Source: Allomuricauda sp. F6463D
GTDB taxonomy: Bacteria > Bacteroidota > Bacteroidia > Flavobacteriales > Flavobacteriaceae
NCBI RefSeq assembly: GCF_023015965.1
Contig: NZ_JALKAN010000001.1
Location: 1,200,160 to 1,264,159, forward strand
Reading direction: 5' to 3'
DNA: 64,000 nt
Below the pieces are notes generated by a model. The model saw nothing but the letters and a program-made list of their open reading frames with translations. It was not told where the DNA came from and searched no databases. How positions within the stretch are numbered: the stretch's first letter is position 1; each line of letters starts with the position of its first letter. Shown here one piece after another: positions 36,629-44,075 of the stretch. Position numbers and translations under genes: made by a program.

Positions 36629-37337
36629 AAATTGAGTTCGTTTGATTTTTTTGTTAGTTATTAATTACACTACCCAAAAAGCCACGGGAAATCCGTAACT
36701 TCCAGAAGGGCATCAAGGTTCGGACAAAGGCCATCCTGTCCAAGGGAAAAAAGCCCATGGAAATGGATTCCTAAACCAAAAAAAGACCGTGATTTCGTGT
36801 AGGGTCGGTTACCCAAAAAGTGTAGTCGTTAGTTGTGGGACTAAAGGATATCGTAAACCGAAAGATCAGTGTAACGGGTATCCCACAACCCTAGTCTTGG
36901 GATTATACGGGATTCTTTGGCTTCTTTTTAAAAAGGATATCGAACACCGAGTGTGATGTCCCAAAAACAGGAGAATCACACAGAATGAACCCAACATAAA
37001 AAAGTTGCCAAATGTTTCCCATAACCCAAATGGTTAGGCGACACTTCAAAAAAACAAAGGAATCAAGCGCTAAGAAGAAAGTTACAATGAACCAATACCA
37101 AAAAAAAGGCGCGGAACTCAACTTACCATAGTAGAGGTACTGGTATACCTTGCAGATGATAAGAAAGCCCACGCCCCGGGTCGTGAGCAATCTACTTATC
37201 CTCTCATCTGCATAAAATTACCAGTTTTCTACTATGAGAATCTAAGCGAATGCTTCAAATATTGTCTATACGAAGTATCGCAAAATTACTATAAACTGAA
37301 TTGTATTATCAGTTATCACCTCAAATATATAAAAATA
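36629..37337. other. Intergenic region upstream of susC
   Basis: A small hydrophobic frame on the minus strand (36903-37190, 95 codons) is not recognisable and probably not a gene. Arms GTTGTGGGA (36832-36840) and TCCCACAAC (36881-36889) form a 9-bp inverted repeat. AAAGGATATCG is repeated at 36843 and 36932. Base composition drops toward the AT-rich cassette region on the right. Confidence 0.4.
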
Positions 37338-37361
37338 ATCGGTACGCCAAAACGTACCGAT
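37338..37361. promoter_or_regulatory. Perfect inverted repeat ahead of the HTH gene, candidate autoregulatory operator
   Basis: Arms ATCGGTACG and CGTACCGAT are perfect over 9 bases with a 6-base spacer, 31 bases before the ATG of the HTH gene at 37392. Position and symmetry fit a repressor binding site. Confidence 0.55.
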
Positions 37362-37391
37362 AAATTGTTTTCTAAATAGTTACTTGGGACT

Positions 37392-37697
37392 ATGAAAAAG
37401 GAGTTAGAAAAGCTTATAAGAATAAAGATTGCTATTAGCTTAAGAAGACTTCTTGAAAACAGCAAAAAATTTCTTCAAAGTGATGACGATATTGCGCAGA
37501 GCTACAATCAAATAGCAATTATTACCGGTCTAAGGAAAGGTACTGTTTCCGATACTTTTAATGCAAAATCTACTCCTGGGTCCGGCACATTAATCCTAAT
37601 CGTAGAATCAATGGGATTCGACCTTAGAGATTTTTCAAAGCTTTATTGTTCAATTAATGAAAGTGAGATTAAAAGTTTTAATGTGATACTTGATTGA
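37392..37697 (+). CDS. Small XRE-like helix-turn-helix protein
   Basis: The 101-residue protein has a helical N-terminus and then a Cro/CI-like HTH (YNQIAIITGLRKGTVSDTF, about residues 36-55) followed by IVESMGFDLRDFSKLY. It is likely a repressor that binds the inverted repeat just upstream. It is AT-rich like the genes to its right, but no cassette-type site is visible directly before it. Confidence 0.65.
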   Translation: MKKELEKLIRIKIAISLRRLLENSKKFLQSDDDIAQSYNQIAIITGLRKGTVSDTFNAKSTPGSGTLILIVESMGFDLRDFSKLYCSINESEIKSFNVILD

Positions 37698-37842
37698 TAA
37701 CTCGGTTACTTTAGCAAGCTCTTCTTTTTTTCTAGAAAATTCTTACATTTAAATTCTATTATCCCCCAAAAAATTTATTGAATACTAATAAAGCTATGCT
37801 TTGCATTCAATTGCAGAACTTGTGAATAAGATGACCAAATTG

Positions 37843-37887
37843 GTGGCATATATACAAGACAGTTGAGTATATAAGCTAGTTAGCCAC
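37843..37887. repeat. Left boundary element of the cassette array (half-site 0)
   Basis: Inner arms GCATATATAC (37846-37855) and GTATATAAGC (37867-37876) pair with one mismatch. Outer arms GTGGC (37843) and GCCAC (37883) pair fully. The element ends in GTTAGCCAC (37879-37887), the exact reverse complement of GTGGCTAAC at 40216-40224, at the far end of the next gene. Confidence 0.55.
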
Positions 37888-37906
37888 AAGCTGAAAAAAA
37901 ATCTGA

Positions 37907-40210
37907 ATGACAATAAATTACATAGTTGAAATTTGCATAGCAATTGATATTGCAATTTTGGGTATTGCATATCCAATTATTGTGGATAAAATATCAAACA
38001 TTGGAGAAAGATACAATTCAAACTATTTATCAGTTCTTTTTAATAAAGAAATCCCTCAACGACCAGTAATTTTAAAATTTGGAAAAAAAAGAATTGAATT
38101 ATCAATCTTTCAATTAGCATTATATGTAACAATTATTTCTTTTCTATTTTTAATATTTCCAATTCAGCCACCTTTTAGTTGGGATAATTTTTTCATCAAT
38201 AATTCCGCAAAACTATTAGTTTTTGCATTGACCACAACCTTAACCATTTTGTTTTTCCAATGGTTAAATAAGGTCGTCCTTTTCAATGGTAAACCAACCT
38301 CTTTGTTAAGCTATGTAATTAAAAAACACACATCACTTAAAAAGGAATCTACGGACAAACCATACTTCCTAAAAACAATCAATGAATTTACTTTTTACGC
38401 AATTGATAAGCAAGATGAGCATTTACAAGAGACTTTGCTTGAATTTTACTATAGTGAATTCTCTTCGATTCGAAAAAATCACGATAAGTCCAAACCATTA
38501 ATTTATCCAGCAGATTTATATTCAATGGTACATAAACTGAATGTACAGTTAGCAAATAGCAGTAACCTAAAACTACCTGCAATAGAACATAGAGCTGTTA
38601 GTGGTTGGTGGTTACTTGGAGAAGATTTTGAAGAAATACCAATTTCCGAAGAGACATATAATTGGCTTTGGAGAAATCTGTATGTTATTTGCGAGAATGA
38701 GAAGTTTGTAAAAATGTATTGGTCAAATGCTCATCAGTATCTAGATTTTAGATTACGACCAATTATAGAAGATTACGATTTTGAATCTGGAGAGGTCAAA
38801 AATAAAATAGAAGTCCAAAACCGATTACAACAGAGAAGAACGTTTCTTGAATTTCATTACGCTTTAGGAGGTCTTTTAATATATAGAAACCAGTATAAAA
38901 CCTTAAAATACATATTAAATTATTCTCAATCATTACCACCAAAGTTTGTTCTTCTGCCCGAAACAATGACAGAAATTTTTGAGTGGTTTGAAGAATTTAG
39001 AAATGAGTTTAAAAATCTTCAGACACCGATTGACATCAAATTTTATTTTCCCGAACTGGATAATTTAGGTAATAGAAGACAAGTTAATTATTGGATATGT
39101 AGTTATTTAACAGTTTTGTTTTTGCGTCAGTGGACCCTACATAAATATTATACTTTCCAAGATTTTACAGCACTTCCAAATTTACCCAATAATGTCGTTG
39201 AATTAAACAACTGGTTGGCAACTGTATCATTCTTTGAAAATTGCCTTAATGATGTATTATCAAATAAAGAGCTAATTAATGTTTTAGGTTATACAGAAGT
39301 CGTTGCAGAAAAGTCAGATGAAATCAAGAATTTCTCAAAAACATTAAAAGACAAAATAAAAGATAAGATTGGTCAAGAAAAATTAAATGCACAGTTATCT
39401 CCAGATAAAATTGAAAATTTCGAGAATAAATCAAACGAAATTATTTCAAAAGCTTTCGAAAGCTATAATAATATTTTCATTGAACTAGATGATAAAGAAA
39501 AAGATGATGAGTTAAAATTAACCGTCACCGGTGGGCAGACTTTAATGTCAAAATCTGCATTTACAGATAATGACATTCCTCATTTAAACTACGATTCAAT
39601 TTTTGCAAGTCAAGTAGCACAAAATAGTATAAAGCGATTTATTCCAAATTCATTTTTAGTTTCAAGAACTAGACGATATTTACTAAATAAGGATAATTTC
39701 CTTGAAGGTTTAAATAAATTAATTGGAGAAAATCCTGATGTTGTTATTGTTGCTGTAAACGCAGGTTATCGTTTAAAAGAAATTTTGAAAGAATATGATG
39801 CAAGAACAAAATACATTCCATCAACTGAATATCGAATACAAGATATAATTTATGTTCTAAATAAAACGGATTTACCTAGTATCGAACACAGAGATATACT
39901 AGAGCAGGAAAAAGCGGATAGTCAACTAAAATTACTTAATGAAGATTTAAATATATATGCTTCGGTAATAGATGTAAGTAATCCAGAGAATAAAAAGGTA
40001 AAAGAAAAATGGGATAGTAAAGAGTTTAAAGATAATTCGGAAATACAAGTTCAAATCACAATCGCCTTTTTAGCAGTAATTTATTGGAGAAAGGAAAGGG
40101 ATATTGTACAAATTGGACTTTCCTCTGAATTTAAAGAGCAAGGAATTGAAAGCACCCTTGATGAAATTAAACCATTAAAGAAAACTTCTAAAAAAGATAA
40201 AAAGAAGTAA
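37907..40210 (+). CDS. Unrecognised 767-residue membrane-anchored protein
   Basis: I do not recognise this protein. It has a hydrophobic N-terminal segment (about 6-25) and two further helices (about 55-77 and 90-108). A long soluble, aromatic-rich part (about 150-720) follows, then a Lys-rich tail (KKTSKKDKKK). A late segment, NPDVVIVAVNAGYRLKEIL, resembles a beta-alpha unit of a nucleotide- or SIR2-like fold, but no motif proves it. It is strongly AT-rich. The start codon lies 20 bases after the half-site GTTAGCCAC. Such single large membrane proteins in mobile islands are often phage-defence effectors; here that is only a guess. Confidence 0.75.
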   Translation: MTINYIVEICIAIDIAILGIAYPIIVDKISNIGERYNSNYLSVLFNKEIPQRPVILKFGKKRIELSIFQLALYVTIISFLFLIFPIQPPFSWDNFFINNSAKLLVFALTTTLTILFFQWLNKVVLFNGKPTSLLSYVIKKHTSLKKESTDKPYFLKTINEFTFYAIDKQDEHLQETLLEFYYSEFSSIRKNHDKSKPLIYPADLYSMVHKLNVQLANSSNLKLPAIEHRAVSGWWLLGEDFEEIPISEETYNWLWRNLYVICENEKFVKMYWSNAHQYLDFRLRPIIEDYDFESGEVKNKIEVQNRLQQRRTFLEFHYALGGLLIYRNQYKTLKYILNYSQSLPPKFVLLPETMTEIFEWFEEFRNEFKNLQTPIDIKFYFPELDNLGNRRQVNYWICSYLTVLFLRQWTLHKYYTFQDFTALPNLPNNVVELNNWLATVSFFENCLNDVLSNKELINVLGYTEVVAEKSDEIKNFSKTLKDKIKDKIGQEKLNAQLSPDKIENFENKSNEIISKAFESYNNIFIELDDKEKDDELKLTVTGGQTLMSKSAFTDNDIPHLNYDSIFASQVAQNSIKRFIPNSFLVSRTRRYLLNKDNFLEGLNKLIGENPDVVIVAVNAGYRLKEILKEYDARTKYIPSTEYRIQDIIYVLNKTDLPSIEHRDILEQEKADSQLKLLNEDLNIYASVIDVSNPENKKVKEKWDSKEFKDNSEIQVQITIAFLAVIYWRKERDIVQIGLSSEFKEQGIESTLDEIKPLKKTSKKDKKK

Positions 40211-40359
40211 AGCCAGTGGCTAACAATGTATAAAAATAATAGCGGTTTAATCGCTAAAACGAAAGTAAGTCAATATAAAAAAGGTCTGTGTTTAACTGAA
40301 AAGCTAGTGCTTGAAAATCCGCTACTATTCTTATACTAGACCGTTAACAATTATATTAA
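40211..40359. repeat. Cassette-type structured element A
   Basis: GTGGCTAAC at 40216-40224 is followed by GTATAAAAATAATAGCGG (40228-40245), which pairs in 16 of 18 positions with 40319-40336. The element ends in GACCGTTAAC (40339-40348), and the next start codon is 12 bases further on. This is the size and layout of an attC site (about 130 bases, two complementary ends, central unpaired part). Confidence 0.6.
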
Positions 40360-41034
40360 ATGAACATTCCGCAAATAAAATTAATTCAGTCAAAAGGGCA
40401 GTTAATGCACAATGACGACATAATTGTATTAGATCCGGACTCAGATTTTGGGAATTTAACGATCAAGTACTTCGTAATCTTAACACGTATAGCAAAGGTC
40501 AATTTGGAACTGGAAAAATTGTATAAGGACTTTAAAAATATTGACTATTACGATGAAAACCCTATTGTCTATCCAAAATTAGACGATTGTTATGACTATC
40601 ATAAAGTTGAACAAATTATCTATGATTTACGAGTAAGTACGGACCAATTAATATGCTTGTCATACGTGCTGAATTACAAACGGATTAATGGAAAGTACCC
40701 TAAAAAAATTAAAATTGACTGTATTGGAAAATACTTAAAAACCCAGACTGAATATTTAGCGGAATATGGTCCATTTAAAAATTTTCTTGAAAAACTAAAC
40801 CAAGTAAGCAACGCTTACAAACACTCTTTTCTGAATGGACAAACAATGAACTTGAGAGGTAGCTTTGAACCTGTTCTGTTCGCGTTGGATTTGAAATACA
40901 ACGATAAGTCGGAAAAACCTGTTTTTTATTCAATTAAATTAGTGGGAATAATAAAGGAGTTTGACGAAATGTTTCAGGTACTAAATAATAAATTAAGGGA
41001 AAATACAATTGCTGACATTGGCAATAACAAATAG
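40360..41034 (+). CDS. Unrecognised 224-residue cytosolic protein, possibly HEPN-like
   Basis: The protein has no signal or membrane segment. It is largely helical with many Tyr and Lys, and holds a stretch YHKVEQIIYDLRVSTDQLIC and NQVSNAYKHSFLNGQTM. The last pattern (N-x-x-x-x-x-K-H) is reminiscent of helical HEPN-like proteins, but the RNase motif R-x4-6-H is not clear. AT-rich. It is the only gene between elements A and B. Confidence 0.65.
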   Translation: MNIPQIKLIQSKGQLMHNDDIIVLDPDSDFGNLTIKYFVILTRIAKVNLELEKLYKDFKNIDYYDENPIVYPKLDDCYDYHKVEQIIYDLRVSTDQLICLSYVLNYKRINGKYPKKIKIDCIGKYLKTQTEYLAEYGPFKNFLEKLNQVSNAYKHSFLNGQTMNLRGSFEPVLFALDLKYNDKSEKPVFYSIKLVGIIKEFDEMFQVLNNKLRENTIADIGNNK

Positions 41035-41131
41035 GGCCTAAATTATCAAATTTAAACGCTTTGGCTACGTCGCAGACGGACCCTTACTGCCCTATTGGCC
41101 ATAGCCGATCCCGTTGGCGGTAATTTTAAAA
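41035..41131. repeat. Cassette-type structured element B (short)
   Basis: This element is shorter than A, C and D. Its right end CATAGCCGATCCCGTTGGC matches the right end of element C (CATAGCCGAGC...). Only short complementary arms (GGCTA near 41063, TAGCC near 41102) are visible. The half-site GTTGGCGG (41113-41120) is complementary, with one mismatch, to CCGCCAGC at 41909 beyond the next gene. Confidence 0.5.
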
Positions 41132-41905
41132 ATGGATATAAAAGATAGGTTTAAATTTATTAATCAAGTTTTTGAGAAACACGTAAACGGAATTGAAACA
41201 CTAATTGAAAATCATTCTTTTCCTAAGTCAATGTTATGTCTTTACTCAAAAGTTATACAGATTGAATCGCTGAGAAAAATTCTAGAAAAAACTGATAAGA
41301 ATTTCTATTCTTCACAAGTATTATTGAGAACATTATTGGAGCATTATCTTATTGGATATTATGCTTATTATAAAACATCAACAGAAAAAGACGATTCAAT
41401 CGGAGAAGCATATTATGACGAATATCTAAAATCTGAAATTATTAAGCGAGAAAACTATTATTTCCAACTCGACAAGATAAAAGATGATTTGAAAGCGGAA
41501 AATATAAATGGATACTTATCAAAATATGGAGAAGAATTTACTGATTTAACTCAAGTGGAAATTGACAATATCCATAAAAAAGCATCTCAATTTAGTAACG
41601 TAAGAAACGTAATCAAATATCTATTCAATTCAGAAAATCAAACAAAAGAAGAAGGCATACTTCATACAATGCTATTTGACTTTTTAGAAAAATACAATAA
41701 TCTATCTTCATACGTTCACGGAGGAGTTTCAGCGGAAGTCGAATCATTTAATAAAGATGACTCAATAAAAAGGTTGGAAAAAATAGAAGAAAATAAAACG
41801 TGGGGAATATCACTAGAAGCGAATTTAAAGTTTTACTTTTTGTTCCTACTTTTTAAAGACAACCCTGACGAAGTACTAAAATTAAATGGGTTTTTAAAAA
41901 AATAA
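41132..41905 (+). CDS. DUF5677-like helical protein
   Basis: The 257-residue protein starts MDIKDRFKFINQVFEKHV. A TTG six codons upstream is a poorer start because it falls inside element B. It has SSQVLLRTLLEHYLIGYYAYY and YNNLSSYVHGGVSAEVESF, the paired patterns (R...E and Y-x-H-G) of DUF5677/HEPN-like families. These are thought to be RNA-processing or toxin-related. A short hydrophobic stretch near the end (LKFYFLFLLFKD) is not a clear membrane helix. It is alone between elements B and C. Confidence 0.65.
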   Translation: MDIKDRFKFINQVFEKHVNGIETLIENHSFPKSMLCLYSKVIQIESLRKILEKTDKNFYSSQVLLRTLLEHYLIGYYAYYKTSTEKDDSIGEAYYDEYLKSEIIKRENYYFQLDKIKDDLKAENINGYLSKYGEEFTDLTQVEIDNIHKKASQFSNVRNVIKYLFNSENQTKEEGILHTMLFDFLEKYNNLSSYVHGGVSAEVESFNKDDSIKRLEKIEENKTWGISLEANLKFYFLFLLFKDNPDEVLKLNGFLKK

Positions 41906-42074
41906 CTTCCGCCAGCAAAGATGGCTATAAGTAATTGCATGCTCTCGTCTATTCCTGAAAATCCTCGCGGATTCTCAGTTTGGTGTGTACTAGCAAAGTT
42001 AATCCATAACCCACGCAACTAATCATAGCCGAGCTCGATGTGGCGCAATTTGACAACCGAACAGAAAAGAAAAA
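41906..42074. repeat. Cassette-type structured element C
   Basis: CCGCCAGC (41909-41916) is followed by an arm at 41923-41941 (GGCTATAAGTAATTGCATG) that pairs in 15 of 19 positions with 42012-42030. The inside holds TTTGGTG (41979) and CAAAGTTAA (41994). Element D has the same two words at the same spacing. The right end is CATAGCCGAGCTCGATGTGG. Confidence 0.6.
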
Positions 42075-42320
42075 ATGAAAGAATACTTAGAAAAACTTAA
42101 GTACGCAAAAACGGAATCCGAAGTCGATGGTATTTTGGACGAAATAGTACCAATTTTGAAAAGTCAGGGAGTTTCACCTACTGAAATTATGATGTATTTC
42201 AAAATGGGTGGAAATGATTTTGATTTTGTTCCAAAAACTCAAGACCACAGAATGACCAATTCGAATGCAGGTAAAGCTCAAATAATTTTACAAAAACTTA
42301 TGGCTAAACTTAAAAATTAA
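42075..42320 (+). CDS. Unrecognised 81-residue protein
   Basis: A small charged cytosolic protein (MKEYLEKLKYAKTESEVDGI) with no recognised domain. Its stop codon overlaps the start of the next gene (TAATG), so the two form a coupled pair inside one cassette. Pairs of this size are often toxin-antitoxin or immunity modules, but neither protein matches one I know. Confidence 0.55.
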   Translation: MKEYLEKLKYAKTESEVDGILDEIVPILKSQGVSPTEIMMYFKMGGNDFDFVPKTQDHRMTNSNAGKAQIILQKLMAKLKN

Positions 42321-42820
42321 TGGATTCAACAACTGATTGGATTTCTGCTATTTCAAGTTCTATGACAATGCTAATTTCTGGTGGTGTTTTGTGGGTTGCT
42401 TATCATCAAATTAAACAAGTCAAAAAACAATTAAAAGGACTATCAGAAAATCAAAAAAATAGCACTTTAATGACTGTTCTTGAACTAGAAAGCGAATTAA
42501 ACAAGCGGAAAGAAAATTTCGACAAATCAAACTTTGAATTAAGAGAATACAGTCTTGAAGTGGAAAACTCAAAGAAAAAATTGAGTAAAGAACTTTTGGA
42601 AATTTACAGAGACAAAATCGATGTCGCAAAAGAAAATTATTTGAATTCTCTCGACCGACTTTCGTATTGTATTTTACACGACTACCTATCTGACAGAGAT
42701 TGGAGAACTGAGTATCGAGATACTATTTTTGATGCGGTTGATTCATATAAAGAAAACTTTGGAGTTAGTTCAAGATACAGAAATACCATTAAAATTTATG
42801 ATAAGTGGAAAAATGAATAA
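42320..42820 (+). CDS. Unrecognised 166-residue membrane-anchored coiled-coil protein
   Basis: One N-terminal membrane helix (ISSSMTMLISGGVLWVAYH) is followed by a long predicted coiled coil (about 35-105, heptad-rich with Lys and Glu). The C-terminal helical part is rich in aromatic residues (LSDRDWRTEYRDTIFDAVDS). The N-in anchor and coiled coil are like DUF4760-type proteins. It is translationally coupled to the 81-residue protein. Function unknown. Confidence 0.6.
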   Translation: MDSTTDWISAISSSMTMLISGGVLWVAYHQIKQVKKQLKGLSENQKNSTLMTVLELESELNKRKENFDKSNFELREYSLEVENSKKKLSKELLEIYRDKIDVAKENYLNSLDRLSYCILHDYLSDRDWRTEYRDTIFDAVDSYKENFGVSSRYRNTIKIYDKWKNE

Positions 42821-43067
42821 AAACCATTGCCAGAATTGGCTAGTTGAAACCGCTTTTTCCCGAAGACTTCTGAAAATATTTGGTGCGTATTTCCAAAGTT
42901 AACCTCTAAACCATACTATTACTCATTGCTGAGACCGTTACCAACAAGCCTAAAAAAATGACCGTGATTGATTGATGAGGCTTGCAGGACAAATGTATAG
43001 GAAGATATGTTACTCAAGTAATTAACCAGCAGGTGTTTTAGGTAATTTTGTCATCAATCCGAAAACT
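42821..43067. repeat. Cassette-type structured element D and leader of the Mrr-like gene
   Basis: TTTGGTG (42879-42885), eight bases, CAAAGTTAA (42894-42902) repeats the inside of element C. The right end ACTCATTGCTGAGACCGTTA aligns with those of A-C. Outer arms are poorly conserved here. The half-site is at 42937, and the next gene starts 131 bases later, further than in the other cassettes. Confidence 0.5.
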
Positions 43068-43916
43068 ATGGCCAAAAACGAGCTAGATTGGGAACACTAT
43101 GAAGCCATCACAAAATACATCTATGCGTCCCTTGGGGTACAGTATGGGATTAAGGTAATAGGTTATGGACGGAAATTTAGAGTTAAAGGGAAATCGGGTG
43201 TGCACCATCAAGTAGACGTTCTAACTGAACAATCCAATTGCGAGGGTCAATTACTTACCGCGATCGAATGTAAATATTGGAATAGGAAGGTCAATAAAGA
43301 TGTTGTCATGAAGCTTTCCAAGATAATGGAGGATTCAGATATAACTAGCGGAATAATTGTTTGTAAGGCAGGGTTTACCCCGGATTCACAAACCTTTGCT
43401 GAGCATGAAGGTATAAAACTTGTTGAACTAAGAGAAGCCGAGGAAAATGATGGAGAATTCCAAAAAACGATGGAGATTGGCACTTTGGACATTCATTTCA
43501 ATATTGAGGTCTTACGCGGGAACGTTACGAGCATTGATCTGGGCAGCTCCATCATTGCTAGTGAAAGGGAAATAATGGCAATGTACTATGCCGAATTGTA
43601 CGATTTGGAAGGAAGAAAAATACCTTTTGTCAATTATCTGAAGGAATTCTCGGAAGAAATGCAACGCAGAGGTAAACTATTGAGAACCGATACTATAGTT
43701 TATCCCGTTAGCTCCCCACTCTTCTTGAAATTGGCTGACAAGGAGGTTTCTGTTGAAAAAATAGCAATCACCGGATTTTTGATGAAAATTGATAGTCAAT
43801 CCAAAAAATCATTTTCATTGACCGATCAGGTTTGGTTAATTATGAAAGAGTTGTTCAGTACAAGAAAACTAGCTCTTTCGAAGAGTGGGTTGATATGGAA
43901 CCTACCCTCCACTTGA
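43068..43916 (+). CDS. Mrr-like restriction endonuclease domain protein
   Basis: The 282-residue protein has a PD-(D/E)xK nuclease core. After GVHHQVDV (D50) comes LLTAIECKYWNRKV (E67, K69), then SGIIVCKAGFTPDSQTFAE, the usual continuation in Mrr-type nucleases. The C-terminal 140 residues are not recognised. Such proteins cut modified DNA or act in other defence systems; no methylase lies beside it. It is less AT-rich than the genes to its left. Confidence 0.75.
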   Translation: MAKNELDWEHYEAITKYIYASLGVQYGIKVIGYGRKFRVKGKSGVHHQVDVLTEQSNCEGQLLTAIECKYWNRKVNKDVVMKLSKIMEDSDITSGIIVCKAGFTPDSQTFAEHEGIKLVELREAEENDGEFQKTMEIGTLDIHFNIEVLRGNVTSIDLGSSIIASEREIMAMYYAELYDLEGRKIPFVNYLKEFSEEMQRRGKLLRTDTIVYPVSSPLFLKLADKEVSVEKIAITGFLMKIDSQSKKSFSLTDQVWLIMKELFSTRKLALSKSGLIWNLPST

Positions 43917-44075
43917 GGATTAAATGATAAAAAAAATCAAAACCTTAGAGCAATAAAACAATTAATTGCTCCAGCTGAATCAATACCTGATTTACCAAAA
44001 CTTTGCAATTTTTTCAATAGAAATTAGCCCGGGCCTTAGCTTGGATTTCATCAAGAGAAATTAAAACAATTTTGA

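Noticed and set aside
36832-36889. 9-bp inverted repeat upstream of susC as a riboswitch
   Set aside because: The 40-base loop and lack of any known aptamer pattern do not support a riboswitch.
36903-37190. Hydrophobic minus-strand frame of 95 codons upstream of susC
   Set aside because: No family, no signal peptide pattern and no start context; kept only as a note in the intergenic entry.
37700-43916. CRISPR array
   Set aside because: The repeats in this region are few, long and structured, with genes between them; there are no short regular spacers and no cas genes.
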